NCBI GenBank assembly: GCA_965655625.1
Contig: CBFHHA010000008.1
Coordinates: 1 to 64,000, forward strand
Origin: CAJJDF01 sp965655625
GTDB taxonomy: Bacteria > Bacteroidota > Bacteroidia > Flavobacteriales_D > CAJJDF01
Direction of reading: 5' to 3'
DNA: 64,000 nucleotides
Notes under the pieces: model-generated
What the model saw: the letters and a program-made list of their open reading frames with translations, nothing else
Databases searched by the model: none
Told to the model about the DNA's origin: nothing
Shown here: positions 27,536 through 35,578 of the stretch, piece by piece
How the letters are laid out: each line of letters opens with the position of its first letter
Numbering within the stretch: the stretch's first letter is position 1
Translations under genes and position numbers: made by a program

Positions 27536-28420
27536 TCAGGTGTTAGGGAAAGTGTTATTTTTAAACTTATTATGAATTGTAATTATTAGTAATCCAAAAA
27601 TAACTGCTACCAAAATCAAAATTGTACTAGTTAATCCTTGAACACCAAATGATATACGTATTAAAATCGTTGAAACTACAAATCCTGAATTCCTCATTAT
27701 TCTATGAAATTCATCGGTATAAAAAAATGAAATTAATAATAAGACAACATCCACTAAAATAAGGACTGTAAAGAATTCATCAAAAAACAGATTGTTAATT
27801 GTTTCAAAACTAGGTAAATTATCCGCTCTAAATGAAATGCTAGAAGACCAATTAAACAGTGTAATTGAGGCCATTGAAAAGAATATTGGAACTAAGACCA
27901 AAGCTATTCTTCTCTTCCTGCGTATGAATTTATCAAATTGAATTTTATTTTCACTAGATACTTTAGTTTTATTTGACCCTTGTTTTACAAACAAATAAAT
28001 CAAATAAAAAAGAATAATTGATGCAATCAAATCATAAGTGAATTGTACATCTCCCTTTATGTTAAACCAATCTGATGACAATTCTAAACTAGACAAATCT
28101 TTAAATAATTTTCTAATTATGATCAGTGTAATTATTTCATATTGCTTAGTAATGTATGTAGTGAATGATCTTGGTAAATAATAAATTAATAAGTAGACCT
28201 CGTAAATAAGAATAAATGAGAAAGGAGTGTAAATTGCAGATATTGGATTTTTGAACAATTCTGATGATGAAAAAAAAATTACAATATTCTGTTTTGATAA
28301 AAAAATCAAAAATAAATGAATAAAAAATCCAGTCAGTGCCAAGTACAATATGATTTTTTCAATTCGCTTTTTAGAGTGATGAGACAAAAAAAACACATCC
28401 AGTTTGTTTAGTAAATTCAT
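27536..28420 (-). CDS. Multi-spanning membrane protein, unknown function
   Basis: 294 residues with about seven hydrophobic segments spread along the length and basic loops (KKRIEK, RRKRRI), so it is an inner-membrane protein. It contains no recognisable transporter signature. It has no close operon partner; the region on each side is occupied by dispersed repeats. It could be a small sensor or permease, but nothing supports a choice. Confidence 0.6.
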   Translation of the reverse strand: MNLLNKLDVFFLSHHSKKRIEKIILYLALTGFFIHLFLIFLSKQNIVIFFSSSELFKNPISAIYTPFSFILIYEVYLLIYYLPRSFTTYITKQYEIITLIIIRKLFKDLSSLELSSDWFNIKGDVQFTYDLIASIILFYLIYLFVKQGSNKTKVSSENKIQFDKFIRRKRRIALVLVPIFFSMASITLFNWSSSISFRADNLPSFETINNLFFDEFFTVLILVDVVLLLISFFYTDEFHRIMRNSGFVVSTILIRISFGVQGLTSTILILVAVIFGLLIITIHNKFKNNTFPNT

Positions 28421-28945
28421 TTTTTATGTGTGTAATTATTTGTTTTTTAAAATTTAACTCATTTCCATACATCTTAAATATACAATTTTATTCATATATT
28501 TTAATATTACTATTAAAATGAGTGGGTTAAAGTAGCGATTAGGTGAAACATATAATCGTGTAGTTTAACTAAAAACAAACTGAATCAGGGTTTACCTTGT
28601 TTAATAGAAGTTATTTGAAAAATTATTTTCATTAGGATTATAATTCAAAAATATCTCCTGGAGCCGGATAAAATCCTCCTCCATAAATGATTATAACTAA
28701 AGGCTAACATATATAAACCTTTAAGGAAACTCCGAAGAATTAAAAAAAACCTGAGAATCAATTTTTAGTTCTGATAGAATCTAACTGCTAAAAATAAAAA
28801 TTAGGTTGTAACAAATGTTTATACTGTGACTCACTATTTTTCGTTTTTTTTGGTATCATAGATTGGTAATAGACGTTTTGTAAAATCATTTATTCTAATT
28901 CAAAATTAATGATTCTCAAATTTAAAAACTTTTTTAATTCAAATT
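28421..28945. other. Intergenic region with repeat copy E
   Basis: About 525 bp. Apart from repeat copy E at 28768-28865 it contains only AT-rich sequence and the promoter of the membrane protein gene. Confidence 0.5.
28768..28865 (+). repeat. Modular intergenic repeat, copy E (no hairpin)
   Basis: Box 1 (GTTCTGATAGAATCTAACTG) at about 28768 runs straight into box 2 (TTAGGTTGTAAC at 28801) with no hairpin between, followed by the tail TTTTTTGGTATCATA. It is the same element as copy D with the hairpin missing. Confidence 0.65.
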
Positions 28946-31210
28946 TTAACGCGATAAAAGAAAACCCGATAGGTTGAAATTTCCCCCAGAGCCTCTTGCA
29001 TCGGGTATAGATTTAGATTGAATTATTATTTTTTGTACACTTTGTTCAAACATCAGTTTTTGATTATATCCGCCACCATACCCAAAGTTATTTGTTGTTG
29101 TATGGATGTTAGTGTTAAGATACGAAACATACCTCGGTAGATTAAAATGTTGACTTGTTGATCCCACTACAGTATTAGCAATTGACTCAACTGCAATCAT
29201 AACAGTATCACCCACTGAATCCAATGCTATAATTTGAATAAATGATTTTTGACCAGTATTGGATGTGGCATGAGAATTGTAAAAATATAAATACAATCCA
29301 ATCAAAGGTTTAGATATTGACAAAGTGTCTATTCTGTCACATAGATTACAGTAAATTTGAGTAAATCCATTATAAAAAATATATTCATTAACACCCGCGG
29401 TTCCCTGGATTCCCTGAGGACCTTGTAGACCTGTCAGTCCTATTGGCCCCTGTAATCCCTGAGGACCCATTGCTCCTGTATCTCCTTTGGGGCCCTGGAT
29501 TCCCTGCGGACCTTGGGGACCTGTCAATCCAATTGGTCCCTGAACTCCTTGAATTCCTTGTAACCCTTGAGGACCTGTTGCTCCTGTATCTCCTTTGGGG
29601 CCCTGAATTCCCTGTGGGCCTTGTGGGCCTGTTGCTCCAGTCAGTCCAACTGAACCTTGAACACCTTGAATTCCTTGTATTCCCTGAGGACCAATTGCAC
29701 CAGTATCACCTTTAGGGCCTTGGATTCCTTGTGGGCCTTGTGGACCTGTTGCTCCGGTCAATCCAATTGGCCCTTGAATTCCTTGAATACCTTGTAACCC
29801 CTGAGGACCAATTGCTCCTGTATCTCCTTTGGGTCCTTGAATTCCTTGTGGACCTTGTGGTCCTGTTGCTCCAGTCAATCCAATTGGTCCCTGCGGTCCC
29901 TGAGGACCTGTCAATCCAATGGAACCCTGAATTCCCTGAATTCCTTGAGGACCAATTGCTCCTGTATCTCCTTTGGGACCCTGAATTCCCTGCAAACCTT
30001 GTGGACCTGTTGCTCCAGTTAATCCTATTGGCCCTTGAACTCCCTGAATCCCTTGAGGACCCATCGCTCCGGTATCTCCTTTGGGACCCTGAGGACCGGT
30101 TGCTCCTGTTAATCCTATTGGCCCTTGTAGCCCTTGTGGACCAATTGCTCCGGTATCTCCTTTTGGCCCTTGAGCTCCTTGTAGCCCTTGCGGTCCCTGA
30201 GGACCTGTTAATCCAATGGAACCCTGAATACCCTGAATTCCTTGTGGACCTTGTGGACCAATTGCTCCGGTATCTCCTTTCGGACCTTGAATTCCTTGTG
30301 GTCCCATTGCTCCTGTTAATCCTATTGGACCTTGAATCCCTTGTGGACCCTGAGGACCGGTTGCTCCAGTCAATCCTATTGGTCCTTGAACTCCCTGAAT
30401 CCCTTGAGGACCCATCGCTCCGGTATCTCCTTTGTGACCCTGAATTCCTTGTGGACCTTGTGGACCTATTGCACCAGTTAAACCTTGGATTCCTTGCGGA
30501 CCCTGTGGACCCATTACTCCAGTATCTCCTTTGGGGCCTTGAATTCCCTGTGAACCTGTCAATCCAATCGGTCCTTGAATTCCTTGCGGACCTATTGCTC
30601 CGGTATCTCCTTTGGATCCTTGTGGACCAGTTAGTCCTATTGGTCCTTGAGGTCCGGTTAATCCTGTGAGTACAGGTGTTGTGTAGCTTGAACTATCTAA
30701 ATAGGTGAATGTAATGGTTCCATCTCCGTTATCCATTACACTCTTGATTCCATTTCCTGCTTTGTTGGCATATTTACTATACAAAGCATAAGGCACACTC
30801 CATAGCTGTTGTGTTCCCATGTCTCTGTATCCTTTTCCTTTTTTTAAGTCTATTTCTACTTTCAGGTAAAAGTCCACTTTTCCCCAATCAATTTGGCTAA
30901 ACAATCCTGAACTTGGTTCTTTTGTTCCTTGTCCAATAATTGTATTAAATAATCCGAACTCATCTGTCATTAAATTATGTGTTTCACTATAGGCAATATT
31001 TCCTGTGGGTGTGGTTTCGATAATTGAAAACCTTACCTCTATTTCTTCCTCTGATATAGGCTGATTCGATACATCTACTCCTGGTGTTTCATTTCCTTCA
31101 GTATCGATTGCCACCGCCTGATAATTAATTCCTTCTGGCGGTGGAGTTGTTTGTGCTTTTATTGTTAGCGTGGTAGCTATGAGCGAGATTAGGATAAGTA
31201 CTTTTTTCAT
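28946..31210 (-). CDS. Collagen-like repeat surface protein
   Basis: I take the ATG at 31208-31210 (MKKVLILISL, signal peptide ending IKAQ) as the start; an upstream in-frame ATG adds 13 residues that look unsuitable. The N-terminal domain begins TTPPPEGINYQAVA, a common opening of Bacteroidota collagen-like proteins. About 400 residues of Gly-X-Y repeats (GPQGIQGPKGDTGAIGPQG-type) span 29398-30665, then a C-terminal domain of about 130 residues. Such proteins form trimeric extracellular stalks. It is followed by no T9SS domain. Confidence 0.85.
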   Translation of the reverse strand: MKKVLILISLIATTLTIKAQTTPPPEGINYQAVAIDTEGNETPGVDVSNQPISEEEIEVRFSIIETTPTGNIAYSETHNLMTDEFGLFNTIIGQGTKEPSSGLFSQIDWGKVDFYLKVEIDLKKGKGYRDMGTQQLWSVPYALYSKYANKAGNGIKSVMDNGDGTITFTYLDSSSYTTPVLTGLTGPQGPIGLTGPQGSKGDTGAIGPQGIQGPIGLTGSQGIQGPKGDTGVMGPQGPQGIQGLTGAIGPQGPQGIQGHKGDTGAMGPQGIQGVQGPIGLTGATGPQGPQGIQGPIGLTGAMGPQGIQGPKGDTGAIGPQGPQGIQGIQGSIGLTGPQGPQGLQGAQGPKGDTGAIGPQGLQGPIGLTGATGPQGPKGDTGAMGPQGIQGVQGPIGLTGATGPQGLQGIQGPKGDTGAIGPQGIQGIQGSIGLTGPQGPQGPIGLTGATGPQGPQGIQGPKGDTGAIGPQGLQGIQGIQGPIGLTGATGPQGPQGIQGPKGDTGAIGPQGIQGIQGVQGSVGLTGATGPQGPQGIQGPKGDTGATGPQGLQGIQGVQGPIGLTGPQGPQGIQGPKGDTGAMGPQGLQGPIGLTGLQGPQGIQGTAGVNEYIFYNGFTQIYCNLCDRIDTLSISKPLIGLYLYFYNSHATSNTGQKSFIQIIALDSVGDTVMIAVESIANTVVGSTSQHFNLPRYVSYLNTNIHTTTNNFGYGGGYNQKLMFEQSVQKIIIQSKSIPDARGSGGNFNLSGFLLSR
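29398..30665 (-). repeat. Collagen-like coding repeat array
   Basis: Degenerate units combining GPQGIQG, GPKGDTGA and GPIGLTG-type blocks (multiples of 9 bp) repeat through the gene. The array is prone to copy-number change. Confidence 0.9.
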
Positions 31211-31238
31211 AATGTTCTTTTTTTCTTTGTGGATTGGA

Positions 31239-31862
31239 TTATAGCTCAATAGTCAATCCTACTTTGATGGCTTGATTTCTGTTTCTTGTTTGTTGGTCGG
31301 TTTTGTCATTTTCTATCTGGCTTAGTCCATATCCAAATTGATATTCTCCAAACACACTCATCGTTTTCGTAATAGAAAACCGAATGTTAGTCATTGCTCT
31401 TGCTCCAAAGTCTATGGGATTAAATGCTTCTTCTTCGTTTAAAGAATATGTCTTAGTTCCTATGGTTTGTTCTCCTCCTATTAAATAACCTCCATAAAAT
31501 CCTGCCCCAAGTGATACGCCTAGTGACTTCTTTTGAATAGCTTCGTACAAGTATGTTGCTTCCAAATCAAGGTAATTCAGTGACCATGTCATGGGAGTAG
31601 TTCCTATCGTTGATTTTGCTCCTGCTTGTCTGAGGCTTAATGAAGGTCTTAGGATGTGTTTTGAATTTTCAATATTTAGTTGAATTCCAAACGTAGATTG
31701 GCTAATAATCTCATAGTTAGAGCTTTCATCTACTCCCTGGCTATTTACAAAACTAAAAGTTGAATAAGTAGGTCCTCCAAAAATTCCGACACTTAGTGTC
31801 TTTTGAGAAAAAGTAATAGAAGCTATTGACACCGCTAAAAGTGTGATTAATGTGTTTTTCAT
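31239..31862 (-). CDS. Outer-membrane beta-barrel protein (small porin-like)
   Basis: 207 residues with signal peptide (ITFSQ) and a pattern of alternating polar and hydrophobic strands (VGIFGGPTYSTFSF ... SLNYLDLEATYLYEA ... FGEYQFGYGLSQ) ending KVGLTIEL, as in 8-stranded outer-membrane barrels (OmpW/porin-family like). It sits 4 bp after the T9SS gene upstream and just before the collagen-like gene. A role in anchoring or exporting the collagen-like protein is inferred from the shared operon. Confidence 0.7.
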   Translation of the reverse strand: MKNTLITLLAVSIASITFSQKTLSVGIFGGPTYSTFSFVNSQGVDESSNYEIISQSTFGIQLNIENSKHILRPSLSLRQAGAKSTIGTTPMTWSLNYLDLEATYLYEAIQKKSLGVSLGAGFYGGYLIGGEQTIGTKTYSLNEEEAFNPIDFGARAMTNIRFSITKTMSVFGEYQFGYGLSQIENDKTDQQTRNRNQAIKVGLTIEL

Positions 31863-31866
31863 AGTT

Positions 31867-32352
31867 TTAATATTTTATTAGTCTTGAATTTCCAAGTTTA
31901 CCTGATGGTGTGGATAATCTTATGAGGTAGGTTCCACTGGCTAACGAAGTAGGCAACGTAACTTGAATTGAATTGAATTTTCGGTATTGGTTGGTGTACA
32001 ATAGTTTACCCGCTAGGCTATAAATGGTCAAATCCAAATACTCCTCTTCTGTGAGGTTTGTTTGAATTGTAAACTCCCTTCTTGTTGGGTTAGGAAACAA
32101 CTCAAACTCAATCTTATTTGTTAAGGTCTTTTTCTTACCAAAAGAAAAGACGTTCTTTTCAAAGCCTTGTTGCAAAGAAAGGTTGTCCTTTTTCTTTGCA
32201 TCTACTCTTCCCTCTTGTCCTGCTGTATGGGATAAATAAATCCCCTTAGTGTTCGTACTTCCTCCAAAACTGGATAAAGTGGAACTCATTAGTCGCTGGC
32301 TTGAGGCTGATAGGGTTACTAAGAGTAATAATACTGTTAAATGTATTTTCAT
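31867..32352 (-). CDS. T9SS-exported protein, leading the collagen-like operon
   Basis: Signal peptide ending SASSQ, a short region (residues 20-75) containing a SHTAGQEGRV motif seen in other small Bacteroidota surface proteins, and a T9SS type A domain (FELFPNPTRREFTIQT ... LASGTYLIRLS). At 161 residues it is mostly the sorting domain. First gene of the operon with the barrel and the collagen-like protein. It is divergent from the regulator at 32521 (168 bp apart). Confidence 0.7.
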   Translation of the reverse strand: MKIHLTVLLLLVTLSASSQRLMSSTLSSFGGSTNTKGIYLSHTAGQEGRVDAKKKDNLSLQQGFEKNVFSFGKKKTLTNKIEFELFPNPTRREFTIQTNLTEEEYLDLTIYSLAGKLLYTNQYRKFNSIQVTLPTSLASGTYLIRLSTPSGKLGNSRLIKY

Positions 32353-32520
32353 AATTTGATTCTCATTTCTTATTTCGGTTTTTAGTATCTCTTCGACTTT
32401 GTCAATTAAATCTTACTGCATCGTATTTTATTACTTAAAGTTAATTTGAAACAAAAAGAAAACATGTTCATACTAAGTTCATTTTTTTTATAGCTTTGTT
32501 TTGTATTAATATACAAGAGT
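32353..32520. promoter_or_regulatory. Divergent promoter region with a -7 element
   Basis: Contains TAGCTTTG at 32491-32498, a match to the Bacteroidota -7 consensus TAnnTTTG, placed 23 bp before the regulator ATG at 32521. I could not identify a -33 partner. The leftward operon starts from the other side. Confidence 0.45.
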
Positions 32521-33822
32521 ATGAATGAGACGATAGGGCTACTTAAAGTAGATGTGGAACGGGCCATTGGGTTTAAAATTAAAACCACAACCGAAGCAAA
32601 AGCTTTTCATCAGTTATTAGTTGAAAAAACTAATAGCACAGTTAGCTTAAGTACAATCAGAAGGTTCTGGGGACTTATTCCTCAAAGAAAACCGAATCAG
32701 CATACATTGAATGAATTATCCAAGTTTATTCAGTATCAGTCGTTTTATCACTATTCAAAAAACAAAAGTCAGTTTGCAACATGGTTTGATGTAATGGAGA
32801 TTCACAAACTGAAATTCAAAAAAAAATTAAAAACAGAAGATTTTGATTTAATTGAAAGGCATTACAATATTCACGGATCTACACTTTTTGTCATGAATTT
32901 GATAGAAGTGGCAATTTTTAATAAAAATTGGCCTTATGTTTTTGACCTTTTTAATCCCCGTAAATTAAATATCATAGAAAACAAGGGCGTTATAAGTAAC
33001 TTTACCGCAAAGCTTGCCAATCTAACCCTGTTGTTTTTAAAACATTTACCTGAGCATGAATTTAATACTGCTGTAAACCAATTAATTCTCAACAAGAATT
33101 TCAAGAACTATTGTGTGTATGTATTTGTAGATGTCATCAATTTAAACAACTTTTACGGGGACATTCTACACAACATTAAGAATACTAATGTTGATGTTCA
33201 AGAGAACACCTTTCTTGACTTAATTCTAGGCTTGCGTTCTTTTTTATGTGAAAAACCCATACAGAGAGTTTCAGTGAGCGAAACCGATATTAAACTATTT
33301 CCCGAGGTACTTATTGGAAGATATTATGGGTATCTAATTATTTACAATTCTATTCATTCTAATGAAGAAGCTGAAGAATTGGCCTGGAAACAGTACTTAA
33401 ACAAAATAAACAGTTCGAATAAAAAGAGAGATCTTCTTCATGAGTTTGTACTTCATTTATTATTGATAAGGCAATTTGATAAACTGGAATACATACTCGA
33501 AAACTTTCATGATGACATATTTGATTATGTTCACATACACAGTTATCTCGATGGATTTATTTTTAATTTGATAGATGTAATAATTAGCCTTAAAACTAAA
33601 GATAAATCAAGGGCCAAAAACATATTCTCTCACTTGGATATTCATAAAATAACCGATAGTTCTTACTGTGATTACTATTTGATTTTTTATTACTTAGTAG
33701 GTTTTAATTTTAACCAAAATACAGCGCATCAAAAACACTGTAAGGATCAGTATGAGAAAATAGCTGACCAATCAGGGTTTATTTTGTTTAACGAAGGTTA
33801 TTTGAAGAATTACTTTAAGTAA
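32521..33822 (+). CDS. Putative regulator with small N-terminal helical domain (paralogue of 24113-25378)
   Basis: 433 residues, cytoplasmic. The N-terminal 80 residues (MNETIGLLKVDVERAIGFKI ... SLSTIRRFWGLIPQRKPNQHTLNELSKFIQYQSFYHY) align with those of the gene at 24113 (VSLSTIRRFWG vs ISYNTIRRLFG). A long helical region follows, ending DQSGFILFNEGYLKNYF, matching SYFFSEDYLINYF of the other. It is divergent from the collagen-like operon, as its paralogue is from the envelope operon. Regulation of the neighbour is inferred. Confidence 0.65.
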   Translation: MNETIGLLKVDVERAIGFKIKTTTEAKAFHQLLVEKTNSTVSLSTIRRFWGLIPQRKPNQHTLNELSKFIQYQSFYHYSKNKSQFATWFDVMEIHKLKFKKKLKTEDFDLIERHYNIHGSTLFVMNLIEVAIFNKNWPYVFDLFNPRKLNIIENKGVISNFTAKLANLTLLFLKHLPEHEFNTAVNQLILNKNFKNYCVYVFVDVINLNNFYGDILHNIKNTNVDVQENTFLDLILGLRSFLCEKPIQRVSVSETDIKLFPEVLIGRYYGYLIIYNSIHSNEEAEELAWKQYLNKINSSNKKRDLLHEFVLHLLLIRQFDKLEYILENFHDDIFDYVHIHSYLDGFIFNLIDVIISLKTKDKSRAKNIFSHLDIHKITDSSYCDYYLIFYYLVGFNFNQNTAHQKHCKDQYEKIADQSGFILFNEGYLKNYFK

Positions 33823-33896
33823 TTTAAACAAGGATTGCACAAACCAAAAGACTTTGTGTCTGTTGCCACAAGGTTAATTAAAAACAGAAATTAAGT

Positions 33897-33957
33897 GGTT
33901 CTGTCGCATTAACTTCATTAAAAATAATCAATTTAATTTTTAATACATTGTTAAGCA
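33897..33957 (+). repeat. 61-bp inverted repeat, left arm
   Basis: Starts GGTTCTGTCGCATTAAC and matches the reverse complement of 52345-52405 at 59 of 61 positions. The end resembles IS6-family terminal repeats (GGTTCTGTTGCA-type). Confidence 0.85.
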
Positions 33958-34204
33958 ACTATCAAACAAAATATTTTGAACGAAGTAAAATAAGAATTCA
34001 TGGTTTGTCTACCGGTGAAGTTAAGATCTAAATACGTCCATTACCAATCATTAAAAGCTAATTTAAATCCTAAAATGTTTTACCTATGTTTTACCTAGCT
34101 CGATTTAAGAGAAAGTTTTCGAGTAAAAATTCGATGGAATTCGGTTAAAATTTTAGCCGAAACACACAGTGATTAAACCTCTCACACCCCTTAATTTTAC
34201 TCAT

Positions 34205-34241
34205 AAAAAAGCCTCTAATCAATGATTAGAGGCTTTTTTTT
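34205..34241. terminator. Strong hairpin terminator
   Basis: A perfect stem, AGCCTCTAATCA with its complement, flanked by A- and T-runs. No gene ends nearby; it is followed by a sequence similar to the tRNA-Leu 3' end. Confidence 0.7.
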
Positions 34242-34322
34242 GTACTCAAGGACGGACAAATATCGAACTTTTTGAAAGAGGATATCCTATTAGTTCTGAG
34301 TATTATTTAAGATCCTTATCCT

Positions 34323-34473
34323 GGTTCTGTCGCATCTACCAAATTTAACCGATTTAAATTGATAAAATTCAAATGTCATAAAATAAATTCAATTGAAAAT
34401 CAGCACTTTAGTTTTTTATCTGATTCCATTTTTCTTAAAAAAAAGCAAAAAAATAGACAGATGCGACAGAACC
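34323..34473. mobile_element. 151-bp MITE-like element, copy 1
   Basis: Bounded by GGTTCTGTCGCATCT and its inverted copy. No coding capacity. Length is the same as the copies at 47432 and 53580, though the interior differs. The right end is followed by TTAAACGG. Confidence 0.7.
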
Positions 34474-34702
34474 TTAAACGGTGTTTAGAGATGCTAAAAT
34501 CGAAGAGTATTCATGTTAATAGTTTTCTGGTCATTTACCGTATCAAATAATATTTCACTTTGATCGAAGTTAAAGTAGAGTAAAATCAATTTGCCCTCAT
34601 TTTTTGTAAAAGTAATTATACTTCAAAAGTTGTTTAAAACTTGCGGTCATTATTAGAATCTTTCTTTTTTTTATACTTAATTTATGTTTAGTTTTGGGAA
34701 AT

Positions 34703-35578
34703 ATGAGAAGGTATAAGTTTTCTGGGCACGAAACATTTCAATGTAGACACTTTTGGTTGAAGAAAGGATACGATTTCGTTAAGAGTGGCGAGGCATTTAA
34801 ATCTAAAGAAGCGCTTGTGAAGTTGGGTGTAGGTAAGAATATGATTACCTCGATAAGTCATTGGATGAAAGCTTTTAAGGTGGCTGATAATGAATCAGGA
34901 GAGCTCACTAAATTTGGTCACTACGTTTTTGGTGAGGAGGGAAAGGATCCCTACTTGGAGGATATAGGAACACTGTTTTTATTGCATTACAACATCATGA
35001 CAAATCCTCAGCAAGCATCAATTTATCAGATGACTTTTGAGGAGTTCAGAAAGACGAGAATTGATTCTGAATTCACAGCAGAATTAATATTTGATTTTGT
35101 TACGCGTAAGCTAAAGAAGGAACAAGAAGCTTTCAGTGAGAAGTCACTTCAGAATGATGTCAAGGTGTTTCTTAGAACATATGAGACTTCTTCAAAACGT
35201 GGATCAAAGAGTATAGAAGATGATTTTTCTTCTGTGTTAATCGAGCTTGATTTAATAGACCCAATACAGAATACTTTCATAAACGGAGAACAGGTTTGTC
35301 GCATTAAATATAACGAGCGCGATGATCTCGATAAGCTTATTTATCTATATGCGATCTTGGATCAGTTCGAAGGAAGCGAATCTGTTTCGGTGAAGGAAAT
35401 ACAATCAGCCGTCTCCGATAAATTCTTGTGTAATAGAGAGGGGACAGAAGAGAAGTTAAATGCTTTGAGCGAAGCAGGGTATATTGTTTACAAGCAAGAT
35501 GCCGGAAGGAAAGAAGTTCAGTTGAAGAATAAACTGAGTAAGTGGGATGTTCTAAATAAGTATTATGGCAACGTTTAA
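34703..35578 (+). CDS. sspB: DUF4007 protein, SspB-like (DNA phosphorothioation)
   Basis: I choose ATG 34703 over a TTG 9 bp upstream because the DUF4007 core FSGHETFQCRHFWLKKGYDF follows directly. In known single-strand phosphorothioation systems, SspB is a DUF4007 nicking protein that prepares the DNA for sulfur transfer. The rest is helical and ends in a likely winged-helix (NREGTEEKLNALSEAGYIVYK). It overlaps sspC by 14 bp, indicating tight coupling. G+C looks higher than in the flanking AT-rich genes. Confidence 0.85.
   Translation: MRRYKFSGHETFQCRHFWLKKGYDFVKSGEAFKSKEALVKLGVGKNMITSISHWMKAFKVADNESGELTKFGHYVFGEEGKDPYLEDIGTLFLLHYNIMTNPQQASIYQMTFEEFRKTRIDSEFTAELIFDFVTRKLKKEQEAFSEKSLQNDVKVFLRTYETSSKRGSKSIEDDFSSVLIELDLIDPIQNTFINGEQVCRIKYNERDDLDKLIYLYAILDQFEGSESVSVKEIQSAVSDKFLCNREGTEEKLNALSEAGYIVYKQDAGRKEVQLKNKLSKWDVLNKYYGNV

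Larger units (their letters stand above)
33823..34702. other. Intergenic junction of the accessory region
   Basis: 880 bp holding the left 61-bp inverted-repeat arm (33897-33957), a terminator hairpin (34205-34241), a tRNA-end-like sequence (34241-34270) and the first 151-bp MITE (34323-34473). No protein gene is supported; an open frame crossing the MITE is not convincing. Confidence 0.6.

Noticed and set aside
29398..30665. Repeats resembling a CRISPR array
   Set aside because: The units are in-frame, with no unique spacers of even length and no cas genes; they encode collagen-like sequence.
29443..30669. Long Leu-rich plus-strand frames opposite the collagen-like gene
   Set aside because: They are the reverse reading of Gly-X-Y repeats (CCT/TTG-rich); composition is artefactual and no start context or signal supports them.
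34359..34550. 63-residue plus-strand frame across MITE 1
   Set aside because: It crosses the element boundary, is low complexity, and has no recognised motif.
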